From contig QANY01003987.1 of assembly GCA_003255025.1 (NCBI GenBank), positions 623,546 through 687,545 on the forward strand: a DNA stretch of 64,000 nucleotides, in the 5' to 3' direction. Both the position numbers and the translations under genes were made by a program. Below, in pieces: positions 49,117 through 60,467 of the stretch (the first letter of the stretch is position 1; the number at the start of each line of letters is the position of its first letter). Under the pieces are notes generated by a model. That model had not been told where the DNA came from, made no database searches, and saw nothing but the letters and a program-made list of their open reading frames with translations. Origin of the DNA: Datisca glomerata (taxonomy: Eukaryota; Streptophyta; Magnoliopsida; Cucurbitales; Datiscaceae).

Positions 49117-51238
49117 TATTGGGGGTTATGCCCTCAAAGCATGTGTATTGACATTTTGATATGTAATTTAAAGAGGATTACAATTTTCTTATGATTATTC
49201 TATTAAATTATTGTTGAATAGTTTATATAAATATCTGAAAATTTCATATTCATTAATGAGACTATGATCTTGTTTTAGTACGAGAGGATTAAGATCATAG
49301 ATAATGAATAAAATTGTCAGCAACATATTAAAGTATAAAATCTTTAATGAATGGTTGCTAGTACGATTTACTAACCATTAAGAATGCGTGTGATCTAGAT
49401 CTGGATCATTGATGTGGATAGACATCTTATATAATAAGATTATATATGACAGGACCAATGTGAATTAATATCTTTATTAACGTGCTGTTTATCGTAAAAA
49501 TTTAATACACATTAATTCGATAATCATATGTAGATCAGTCTAAATTCTGAGTAGTCATGAACTCCTATACATGTCTACTGGATCTTTTGATTCACTCGTT
49601 AAAGTCTGTTTGTTAATCAGGCTAGTGACTTTTGTTTTTGAGATTCAGTGATGTGGATAACTAGAAACATGATCTTAAAAGATTTGGAATCTAAGCTTTC
49701 CTAACGGATCATATCCTTAAGTGTTCATTCTGAAACTGAATGGTTATTGAGCTCAAATTTATAATAAGATTATGAATTAGCCATTCACTAGTGGATTAAT
49801 GATACTTAAGGATTAAGAGGTAATTCAAAGGGTAAAATGATAATTTTGACCAGCTCTAATTTATGAACCAATATTTGAAGGACAGAACTACATGAAATGA
49901 TTATGTCAGTGGACTACATGATAATCCTCTATAAATACATTCTATAATCTCTAAGAGAGCAATTTTATATTTATGGTGGACTAATAATGAAATTAATAAA
50001 TAAAATTATTTAAAAGAGTTTAATTAATAATCTAATTTTTGGAGCTTAAGATTATAGGTCAATGGTCCCCAAGTCATCTCTATACTACGCTGTCTAGGGT
50101 GTGAATATTTCATGATATGAGAAAATAACTCACTTGCAAAAGAAATTTTTACTATGGGACAAGTACATAATTAGGAGATAATCATTTGTGATTAATTAAT
50201 TAAAAATTAATTCATTGGATTATTTAAATATTTAAATATAATTTTCAATATATATATATATATATATATAATTATTGATTTGTTTAATTATCGATAAGTG
50301 AGATAAAATATCAAATTTATAAAATTAGATAATAATTTAAATCAATTAAATATGTTATTTGTGAAATAACAGATAAATTAGTTGATAGTGATAATTAGAT
50401 ATGTTAATTTTCAATTAACTGATATCTAGATAATTATTTTATTAAAATAAATATTTAATTCGCAGTAATTATCACGTGTCAATCAGTGATAAGATATCAG
50501 AAATTGACATGGATTACGGTGGTGCCACGTGGCACTACAGTAGTGAGTGTGCAATACTGTAGCGCCATGTGGTACATTAGTTGTGCATATTTGTAATGGA
50601 TCCCACTATAATTAATAATTTTATAATTAAATATTATTTGAGATTATCCCTAAAAATCGGATACATCATTATCTAGAATATATACAAATATTATTCTAAT
50701 GGTCTTGGTTGTTAAAAGAATATGAGAGAATCAGTTGATCAGATCATCAATTCGTCAATCAATAGTTGAATTGAGAACACGATTTGTGGCAGAGAGTTTT
50801 TATTCTGTGATTAAGCGTTAATCAAATCTCTAAAAGAATAATTACCATGTTCTTTTAGATAATCGTCTCACTGAAGTCCTTCTCAATAAATCTCTAGATC
50901 TCATGTGTTGAGAACATCTAGAGACAGAAAAAGTGTCTTGTAATATTTTACGTGCCCACACACATCCTAGTGCATTGAGGATTGACTTGGAAGATCTTGG
51001 TGTGGATCTAAGAGTCTACTGATCGTTGAAACTATTTCGTGGGAACGAAAGATCAATCGATTTTTATAATGACACTTGATATAGATTACAATAGGTATAT
51101 CATTCATAACCTTGTATATTGTAGATTTAACTTATAAATATATAATGGACCTAACTGATTGAAACATAGTTTTCAATAAAATTTTTTATTGATTATCATG
51201 TTGTAGATTTAAAAGGACACGCGTCGCGGCGACCAGCA
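49117..51238 (+). repeat. LTR of copia family A (copy 3)
   Basis: 2122 bp; starts TATTGGGGGTTATGCCCTC (TG decayed to TA) and ends GCGACCAGCA. It aligns with 1904-3817 and 5602-7814. The GC-rich block here (50515-50585) is short, with a single CACGTG at 50526. Confidence 0.88.
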
Positions 51239-51253
51239 AATGGTATTAAAGCG
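51239..51253 (+). other. Primer-binding site after LTR A copy 3
   Basis: AATGGTATTAAAGCG, a decayed TGGTATCAGAGC (initiator tRNA-Met) site. The following ~190 bases match the leader of copia A1 (3834 onward). Confidence 0.75.
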
Positions 51254-51459
51254 CTCTTGTATATTTATATGTTAAATGATGTGTGGGATTTTTTGCATTA
51301 TTCATGTAATATGAGATATGTATGATGATGGATGATTATGTTTTTTGAATATATAGAAAATAATAGATCATTAATTGTCTGGTAATTTTTGGGTTAGGCT
51401 TTGTTTTAACTTTTCCTTTAAGCCGAATTGAGGCATAGAAATTTGGTCAGTCGATCTTT

Positions 51460-53340
51460 GTGCTGAGATCGAAGATGGGTAAGTTGGTCAGTCGATCTAA
51501 ATTATGCCTCTTTGTAGGATATCCCAAGGGAACGAAGGGATGCATCTTTTATAGTCTAACTGACAAGAAAACATTTGTGAGCACGAATGTGAATTTTCTT
51601 GAAGATGACTACATAAGAAGTGTGAAGCCGAGAAGCACACTTGTGCAAGAGGAATTATTGAGTGGGAAAACACCAACTCTCCAATTAGGACATGTTCCTA
51701 AGTCAATAATAGAAGAACCACAGCATGAGCCAAAGCCCATGGAGCCTCGATGTAGGGGGAGGGTTATAAGACAACCTGATAGGTACATGTCTTATGGAGA
51801 TGCCTTGACAATAGTCTCATATAAGGATCTTGATGAAACTGCTTCCTACTCGCAGGCCATGGCTGGTCCTAGCAAACCTATGGCAAGACACCATGAACAT
51901 TGAGATACAATCGATATACTCGAACGGAGTTTGGAAGCCTGTAGATCCTCCTGAAGGGATAATTGTAAGGTGTAAATGGATTTATAAGAAAAAGAGATAT
52001 ACGAATGGGAATGTAGAGACATTCAAAGTTAGGTTTGTAGCTAAAGGCTACACCCAAAAGGAAAGTATTGACTATGGGGATACCTTCTCACCCGTAGCTA
52101 TGTTTAAATCCATCTGAATCCTCTTGTCCATTGTTGTTGCCCTCGTTTATGAAATCTAGCAGATGGACGTCATGATTGTTTTTTTGAATGGCAATCTTGA
52201 GGAGCGCATTTATATGGCTCAACCTGACGGGTTCGTGAGAAAGGCCACGAGGGCAAGGCTTGAGAACTACTGAAGTCCATTTATGGACTTAAGAAAGCAT
52301 CCTGATCGTGGAATATCAGATTCGATGAAATTGTCAAGAATTTCATTTTGAGCAGTTAGCAGATGAACTCCGTGTGTATAAGTTGATACACGAAGGGAAG
52401 GTGGTTTTTCCAATCTTGTACGTGGATGATATACTATTCATTGGGAATGATGTAGAAAAATTATATGATGTCAAGATCTGGCTTGTAAAGCAATTTGATA
52501 TGAAGAATCTTGGATAAGATGCATTTGTTCTAGGTATGAAGATATTTCAGGATCGGAAGAACATATAGTTGGTACTATCCCAAGCATCTTATATTGATAA
52601 GGTGATGGATCGTTTTAGTATGCAAGACTCTAAGAAGGGATATATTTCATTTAGGCATGGAGTCAGCCTCTCAAAGGATCAGTCTCCCAAGACTCCTCAA
52701 GAAGAGGAAGACATGAGAAAGATTCCCTATGCCTCAACCATATGAATTCCCATGTATGCAATGCTTTGCACTAGGCCAGATATTTGCTACGTCGCAGGCA
52801 TGGTGAGTCATTTCTAATCTAACCCTAGACTCGAGCATTGGAATGTTGTCAAGTATATCTTCAAGTATATTAGGAGAACGAGGAACTACATGCTTGTGTA
52901 TACAGGTGTTGACCTGAATATGACGAGTTATACCAACTCCGATTTTCAAGAGGACGAGGATTCCAAGAGGTCCACTTCAGGATCGATGTTCTTGAATGGT
53001 GAAGCATTTGTATAGAGAATTATCAAACAATCTTGCATTGCTAATTCTACCATTGAAGCCGAATATGTGGCGGCTTGTGCTGCAAAGGAGGTTGTCTGGC
53101 TTAGAAAGTTTCTAAAGACTTTGAAAGTCATTCCATGCTGACAAACCCATGACACTTTATTGTGATAATAGTTGGGTCATAACAAACTATAAGGAACCGA
53201 GAAGCCACAAAAGATCCAAACACATAAAGCGAAAGTACCACCTCACCAAAAAGATAGTTCATCGTGGAGATGTTGAAGTAACACACATATCGACGGTTAA
53301 CAACTTGACAGATCCATTCATGAAGACTTTAAGTAGTTAA
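51460..53340 (+). pseudogene. copia family B pol remnant (integrase end, RT, RNase H)
   Basis: 51460-51903 is the integrase-RT linker (LFVGYPKGTKGCIFYSLTDK, then the proline-rich region). 51830-52117 starts RT (NGVWKPVDPPEGIIVRCKWI, then RFVAKGYTQKESIDYGDTFS). The catalytic YVDD at 52419-52430 is intact. Next come PYAST..MYAMLCTRPDICY near 52730, the RNase H text TIEAEYVAACAAKEVVWLRK (near 53055), and the end at 53149-53340 (KHIKRKYHLTKKIVHRGDVE). Several stops and frameshifts. Gag, protease and the integrase core are missing. Confidence 0.88.
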
Positions 53341-53411
53341 GTCTTTGATGGTCATCTGGAGGGTATGGAGATACATGATTGTACATACTTACTTTAGTCC
53401 AGGTAGGAGTT

Positions 53412-55127
53412 TGTTGGAATTATGTCCATAAAATAGGGTGTAATAACTATTTATAAGTAAACAGTTATTTTTTTACATTTATGTTTTACTAAATTTTATG
53501 AATAAATTGAAAGTTTCCTTTAATTAAAGTGTATTTGTAATTTACTTAAGCCCTGTAACTATTATCAATGTAAGAAGAGTAAAGACCGAGCGATTTTCCA
53601 AATAAACTCTTCTGAGATAGTTTAAATTGTTATTCGCAGTTTTTGGATCGATTGGGCAATCAAATCCAATTATTACTTTTAGGTTGAACCAAAGGAGGCA
53701 GTTCCGAGGCATGGGAGTGGAGACTCTAATGGTTGACCTAGACATGTTATTGAACATGTTGAATAGACCAGTAACCAATTAGTTTACAGAAAAGTCATTT
53801 ATCTAGCTTTAAATCTAATGGTTACACCTTAAGAATATTTTTATAATTACCTTAATCTTAAGGTGAATACAGAACTTGACTTAGTTACTTACAATCTTTG
53901 ATATGCCAAATGAGTGAGATTGAATTGCCGGACAATACATCAGCTGTTGGGATCATGATTCAACTATGATGGAGTTGTGTGATTCATAGATATAGAATTC
54001 GTGTCAAGATCGTAAAAGCAACATTATTACCTTATGTTTTATTGACGGGTGTGTGAATAAATAAATCGGGTCTGGTATTGGAGTTGTGTGATTCACATAT
54101 ATTGATTTCGTGTCAAGATTGTATTTCAACAATATTACCTTATATTTTATAGATGGGTGTGTGAATAAATAAATCAGGTCTCATACTTAATGGCATGAGT
54201 CATTGAATAAGACATGATGATCTGTACGATACACTTCACTGATATGTCTTTCTTATTCACATTCAATAAATGAGTTAAAAAAATAATAACTAGAGGGGTT
54301 AAATGGTAATTTTACATCTCACTTGCACTGATATTCATGAAGGGTAATATCATAAAATGTTTCATGGACCGTGAAATATAAATATTTATTTGCACCAACA
54401 GAAAATGTAGTGTGCATGAATGAGAGTTCATTCGGTATCGGACATATAGTCGAGTCGTACAATGTCGGGATCAAATAGGTCAAGAATTTAGGGAGATAAA
54501 TTAACCAGATACTTGAATCCCATAACTGTATTTATGTGGGTACATTCGGTCTCAGGAGTAGCTCATAAGGACATGAATGAGAAACAACGTCAGTTGGAAC
54601 AAAAACGTGTTTTGGACCAAAGTACATTTTCCGTACCCATATGAGATGGGTGTCATCACTAAATTAGTGAAGACCAAAATTAATGTTCATATGAATTATT
54701 TTGTTATTTTTTAATTATTACATAATTAGTAAATGAAATAAAATAATTAATTAATTGATAGAGATCAATTTAATTCATCAATTTTTGGATGGATGAATCA
54801 TGACATAATTTTGGCTCTAGGAATGATGTAAAAATCATACATCACAGTGCAAGGAGAATGTAATTTTGGTTTTAACATATAGGGGTATATATGTGAATCT
54901 CAAGAACGAAGAATGCGAAATAGAGAATTGGATCCCACCAAATCAAATTTTCTCTATTAATTGAAAATGTATAAATTGTATCTATCTTTTCTCGATAAGT
55001 TTTTACTGATATGCATGTTCATTGATTTGGTTTTGCATTTAAGTCGATTTCATGTTTGTTTAAAAAAATTTGATATTCTACCCATGGACTACTAATTTTT
55101 CTACAAAATTTTAAACCTGATCCAACA
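53412..55127 (+). repeat. LTR of copia family B
   Basis: Begins TGTTGGAATTATGTCC after 'ccaggtaggagt' and ends CCTGATCCAACA; 1716 bp with clear TG...CA ends. No second copy exists in the window. It contains a 109-bp tandem duplication (53971-54079, 54080-54185). Confidence 0.78.
53971..54185. repeat. 109-bp tandem duplication inside LTR B
   Basis: Two diverged head-to-tail copies, each running 'ggagttgtgtgattca', 'tcgtgtcaagat', 'ttattgacgggtgtgtgaat'-like, 'aaataaatc.ggtct'. It lies in the probable U3 region. Confidence 0.85.
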
Positions 55128-55559
55128 GTGTTGACGTGGAATATCTGGGTATTTCAAGAAGATGTAGATCTTGTGAAGTGTTTGGACATGACTGTCAATT
55201 GAATGTAGCAAAGAAAACTAAAGAATAAGCTGCAAAACAACCTCAAGTAGAATAACCCCCCCACCCCAAACATGAATGGGTGTAAGTATCTAGGAAAAGG
55301 AATGAGATAGCATAAACTCTAAGTGTCTGTGCATAGGGTGACTAACCTATATACGTACCAAAAAAATCAAGAAGAAGAGGATGATCATCGAGTTGAATTA
55401 GAACCTCCTGAGTTAGACTTAACTAAGAAACAATAGAATGATTTGCCTGTGGACAATATTAATAACCTATCGAGACAGCTGCAAAGGAAGGGACCAATGC
55501 AAAGAAGGTTAGTGATCTAACTCGTAACAGTGTTAAGAGGGCGTATAAGGAGTATCAAT

Positions 55560-56000
55560 TAAGTATGTGTGGTATGGTGGAGACTAGAATTAAGGCCAAA
55601 CATTTTAATAATGTTGTGAATAATGTTTTTCCAAACTGGGTTGCTATAAATAACTATTGCGCAGTCTCATTAGGCAGAATTTGGATTGCCTTTAATCCTA
55701 TCGTGTTTGATATCAATGTAGTTGGTTGCACTACTTAACTTATCCACTACAATGTTAAAAGACTGAAGTCAATTGTTGAGCTTGCCTGTAGTTTTATTTA
55801 TGTTGCTAATAATGCCAAAAAGTAGGTAAAGCTTATAGAAGGAATTGAGAGCTATCAACTCCAATATGCTCCAAAAACCTTGGATTATATTACGGGATTT
55901 TATTGAAATACTTCATCTAAATGAAAAAACAAGGAGGTTTATCTTCTTATGATGAGGGTATGAGGGAGATGACAGATTGTGTGGAAAGTATTGAAATGAG
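55560..56000 (+). pseudogene. LINE endonuclease remnant
   Basis: Reads VETRIKAKHFNNVVNNVFPN, then WVAINNY and SLGRIWIAFNP, matching the APE-type endonuclease of plant L1 ORF2 ('ETKV......P.W....N.....GRIW..W'). Frames break after about 60 residues. It would nick target DNA for target-primed reverse transcription. Confidence 0.7.
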
Positions 56001-56689
56001 GGATTAAGATACACTGAGCAGAGCTGTTGCATATTTACATATCCAGGCTTATCAAATCAACACCCTTCCATAACCAGATTGCTTTTTTATTCCCTTAAGA
56101 AGAAAGCTTCTTTGAAGTTCTTGAAATTTTAGACTGAAATTGAGGGTTACATTAAAGCTATTGAGGAAGCTTAGAATTATCTTGTTCAAGGCAATGCTAT
56201 GTTCAAACTGATACACAAACTTACCTGAGTTAAAAGAGCCTTGAGGAAATTAAACATTCATCATTGTAATGATGTATCAAGAAGAGTGTTGGAAGATAAG
56301 AGTAATATATAGTTGGAAAACAAAAATTTGGATGACGATCCAAGCCTGGTAGAGGCTCAAAAGCAAGCCAGTGAAGTTTCAAAGTAGTTTATGGTGTAGA
56401 AACTTGCTAAGGAGAGTTTCTTCATGCTGAAATCCAGAATATCATGGTTAAACCTTGGTGACAACAACATTGCGTTCTTTTTTAATGTAGTTATGTCTCA
56501 TAGAATGAAAGCTCAAATTGCTCAACATACTTTTGACTTTGGCAACCTCTTTGATGACCCCACTGTTATCCAGAGCCATATAATTTAGTTATATCAGAAT
56601 TTGCTAGGGACATAAAAGCCAGTTCATGATATAGATTGGGGTGTTATATAGAGAATGCTCATTATCAAAGTTCAACCTAAACTTCATTG

Positions 56690-57216
56690 GTTGTTGACAC
56701 AATAGTTTACTGTAGAGGAAGTAAATAATACTTTCTTCTCCTTCAAAGACAGAAAAGCTCCAAGTTCTGATGGATTCTCTACTAGCTTCTTCAAGAGATT
56801 CTGACGTATTGTAGGAAGTGATGCTCTTTCAGAAATCTTCTAAGAGAGAGAGTTACTTAAATAGTTTAACACTACTGCTATTACATTGATTCCTAATATC
56901 CCTAGCCCTTCTAAAATGACTGAATATAGACCAATAGCTTGTTGTAATTTGGTCTATAAACAAAGATGTTAGCTAACAGGTTAAAGATTGTACTTCCTGA
57001 ATTGATTAGCTTGAACTAGACTGCTTTTGTGCTGGCAGATCCATATCAAATAATATCTTATTGTCTCATGAAATTAGGAGGGGATATCATAAAGAATCTC
57101 AAAGCACTAGATGCACCCTTAAAGTAGATTTGCTTAAAGCTTATGACAGTGCTAGTTGGTTCTTTCTTGGCAAGGTCTTATTGGAGGGTTTGTTTGCCTG
57201 CTAGATTCATTAGCTG
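56690..57216 (+). pseudogene. LINE reverse transcriptase, N-terminal part
   Basis: Pieces: FKDRKAPSSDGFSTSFFKRF (near 56740-56800), NTTAITLIPNIPSPSKMTEY, RPIACCNLVYK (to 56960), then a decayed 'FVxGR..N' region and ICLKL-MT/LLEGLCLPARFISW near 57210. All belong to the L1 RT fingers and palm. The domain is interrupted at 57216. Confidence 0.85.
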
Positions 57217-58658
57217 GTGTTGTGTGTGATATGTACTCAAGTGCACATGTCATTAATAAGTAATAAAGTGATAAGTGAGTATCATTTTCCATAGGGATTG
57301 ATAAAAACATGGTAATTGAACAGATCAAGCCAAAGACTAATTAGAGTAGAGTAACATCATTAATTTTGAGTTTGACTAATTTATAAGTAAAGTAAAAGGT
57401 ATTCATCTATGCAAACAATTGTCAGCAACACTTGTAGAATATTGGACATAAAACATAGTAACTTTGGTGTATTTAATGATGAGATGAGCAAGCATGGTCA
57501 AGTCCCCTTATAATTAATATTCCTAGTCAAATCTGTTCAATCTGCTACAGATTATTAGTAGCATTAACCCCAAATCAATACGTGAAATAAATTCTCATCC
57601 ATGCAGCTATTAACTCATCTTAATTAACTTATTCCTAAGCTAATATGAGAATATAATTACTCGTTGTTTGATCTAGTTGGTTGGCTTACAAGGTGAGCAT
57701 ATATGCCCATATTCCTCACTAAATACTTAGATCTAAAGATGTAAGCATCAAGCATCGTTCAAGCTAGATCCATTGAATTAAACATTTCCAGTATTTAACC
57801 CAACTTTTATCTTACTAAGGATGGTCAATCAGTAATAATAATTAGCATTAAATAACCTTGAACGAAATGCTATTAAGAAATGGGCAAGCTGAACTTCATT
57901 AATTAAGAATAAAAACTTTAAGATTCATTGACCATACTAGCTTAAGACTTTTAACTCATATTAAGCTTAAGAGAAAATTCAATTACAACGATCACTATTG
58001 TCAACCTTACAGAAGTAAAGTTAAGAAGAAGTTACAGCAAATCAAAGAAGAGCAAAAATGAAAATATAATGAAGAATAAACGGATATCCTCCCACTTTTG
58101 TCTTCTTCTTCTTCGCGTCCTTCCTCCCCTTTGATATCCTTTTCCTTAATTTTCTTCTCTACAAAATGTTCCCTAATTTTAGCAAAGGTGTCTGACTCCT
58201 CTCTTTGAAAAATGTACTTGCTATATAAGGAACCTCCAAATTAGGGCTTCAGCTTCCAGCAGGGACGCGTGTCGAGCAATAGCAGTAATGGGGACCACCG
58301 AGAAAGTGATGCGCCACCTGGATAACTAACTTCTGAGTGCACGAGCTTCTCTTCCTTTTCTATGCACTAGTTGGACTAAATGATAAAATCCATGCCATGT
58401 GTACATCTTCACTGCTATAGCGGTATATATTTTTATGTTGCAGCGACCACTGTTATTACAAGAGTCCACGCACAACCTTATGCTTGATTTGCTCAAAATC
58501 TTCTTCGTAAGCTAAAAAGGGAGCTAGACTTTAATATACAACTATTAATAAGAAAATGACACAAGTAAGAATAGAAATTGAATCATCACCCTAAGATTAC
58601 TAATGAATTAAACTAGAAAATGCAAAGATAGTTTTAATTTCTTAGAGTTATCAATTGG
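57217..58658. mobile_element. 1.44 kb insertion of unknown class inside the LINE RT
   Basis: LINE coding stops in 'attagctgg' (57216) and resumes at 'gttatggaatg' (58659), and the two sides fit one another in RT (…RFISW / VMECVT…). The inserted stretch has no protein match that I can see. Its start, 'gatatgtactcaagtgcacatgtcattaata…gagtatcattttccatagggattga', resembles a common non-coding plant repeat. No clear terminal repeats; the only shared junction bases are 'tgg'. Confidence 0.6.
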
Positions 58659-59195
58659 GTTATGGAATGTGTCACATTCCCATCTTATTTTGTCAATAAA
58701 TGATGGCTTATAAGGCTTTTCCAAAGAGGGAGAGGGCTAAGGCAAGGAGATCCATTGTTGCCCTACCTATTTATCCTAGTTATGGAGGTATTAATTGGTA
58801 TTCTGAATACTTGTGCATCACTTCCTTCTTTTTAGTTTCATAGGAGGTTCAAGAGACACAAAATAGTTAATTTATTCTTTATAGAGGATTTATTGGTTTT
58901 TTTGTAAGGGTGATATTAACTCTTTTAGAACATTGATTTATTTAATCATTGTTTGGGTTGCAACCTAATAAAGCTAAAAGTAGGGTTTTTTTGTCTGGAG
59001 CTCGAGAATCTGTGCAGCAATCCATTCTATACGAAACATGTTTTACTAGGGGCACGCTCCCAGTTAAATACTTGGGGATCCCCCTTATTTTAAAAAAACT
59101 TAGCAAAGTGCACTATGAGGTGCTTATGCATGTAGATCGCAACTTATCACAACAATCTTCACTACTATTCAGGGTTACTAGGCTATCCTAATGAT
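58659..59195 (+). pseudogene. LINE reverse transcriptase, C-terminal part
   Basis: Starts VMECVTFPSYFVN, then [20 protein letters not shown] (58725-58790). 58949-59191 reads FGLQPNKAKSRVFLSGARES and LPVKYLGIPLILKKLSKVHY, the L1 'G...N..KS..F' and 'PVKYLGVPL' motifs. The catalytic F-A-D-D box near 58880 is decayed (FIEDLLVF). Confidence 0.87.
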
Positions 59196-60436
59196 ATTAC
59201 CTAAATAGGTCATGAAAAAAATCAACTTTGCCCACAATAATTTCCTAAGGATTGATAATAATGGAAGCACTAGAGAGGTAAAAGTTTCCTAGGACATGGG
59301 GTGCACTCCCTCTGAGGAAGGTGGTTTGGGAATTAGGAACTTAGCATGGAATACTATAGTTGTTGCATAACACTTCTAGAGATTAGTTATTAATTAAGTT
59401 AAAAGAATCTCTCTAGATTGCTTGGTGTAAACACAACCTATTGAGGGACCATTCCATTTTCGTGCTTGCAGATCCTGGAGGAAAATAACCAGGATTAGAG
59501 ATAGAATGAAATGGTTAATTCAGAATTGGAAATGGAGCAAATACATGCATGTTTATATAACCATGGCATCTTGTAGGCATTTTGTACTCCATTAGGGTAA
59601 AAACTTGATGATGAGCACGGGTTTACAGTTGAATAGTCCCTTCTCTATCTTGATTAGAAATGGCAGATGGACATGGCCTAGCCAAGGGCTTGCATCCAGT
59701 TTTTCTCACTAAGGGATTAATCTTGACTTGAATTTTCCAATTCCTTACCAAAAAGACAATTGGCTATGGAGATTATGCCCAAACGGACTATTCTCTATAA
59801 GGAAGACATATACAACCTTGATGCAACAAAAACTAAAGTTAGATGGGAAAAACTAATTTAGTTTCCAGGCCATATGACCAAATGTTCATTTATTACTTGA
59901 CTTAATATTCTTGATAAGCTAGCAACTAAGGGTCATGTGTCTAAATGGTGCTCTACTACTGGTTCGACTTGTGTATTTTGTCAAAAGCAATGCTCGATAA
60001 CTTACTGGGAAGATGTAAGGTCCTATGCAATGTGACACCATTGGAGAGCTTCCTCCTCTGGTTGCTAAAAGTTGTTACAAACCCTTCCAATGCACTAAGT
60101 GAGAAGCTTCTTTTCTCTATCTTTATACGCACTATTTGGATATAAATGAATGAAAGAGTTTTTCTAGGGAAAATAGTGAACTCCCCTATTGCATCAAAGA
60201 AATTGCAAGAATGGTGAGAGCGAGATTATGATACCTGGAGAATGAAAAAAGAGTTGATATAGACATTGTTTTACCAGACAAGTGGTTGTAATTTTCTTTA
60301 CAGTGTCTTTAATTCTCTTAAAGTGAATGGGGTCGATGCGTGGCGTGATTCTATGTATTTTGTCTCATTTAGTTAGTATGGTTGAGTATTGTCCTAGGGT
60401 ATGTCCATTCTATTATGTATTTGCATTTTTCTTTGA
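59196..60436 (+). pseudogene. LINE C-terminal region (zf-RVT-like)
   Basis: Broken frames. Near 59915-59995 DKLATKGHVSKWCST and CVFCQKQC resemble the zinc-binding domain at the end of plant L1 ORF2 ('LxTK.RL..W......C..C'). Confidence 0.6.
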
Positions 60437-60467
60437 AAATAAAATTTACCTTCTGACAAAAAAATTA

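Larger units (their letters stand above)
49117..55127 (+). mobile_element. Chimeric Ty1/copia element (left LTR family A, right LTR family B)
   Basis: A family-A LTR (49117-51238) with its primer site and leader leads into a copia pol remnant (51460-53340), which ends in a polypurine stretch and a completely different LTR (53412-55127). The 5 bases outside the two ends (gaatc; gtgtt) do not match. This looks like two copia elements joined by deletion or recombination near 51440, not one element. All domains are broken by stops. Confidence 0.78.
55128..60467 (+). mobile_element. LINE, L1-type non-LTR retrotransposon, 5' truncated and decayed
   Basis: Order on the plus strand: end of ORF1 with a zinc knuckle (CRSCEVFGHDCQLN, near 55165-55206), endonuclease pieces (55560-55720), reverse transcriptase (56690-59190, split by an insertion), a zf-RVT-like end (59880-59995), then 'aaaataaaatttaccttctgacaaaaaaa' (60437-60467), the customary 3' end of plant L1 elements with a short A tail. 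The 5' part is missing at the boundary with LTR B. Stops are abundant. Confidence 0.85.

Noticed and set aside
57217..58658. Reading the LINE insertion as a spliceosomal intron
   Set aside because: Its borders lack convincing GT...AG ends, and L1 ORF2 genes have no introns; an inserted element is more likely.
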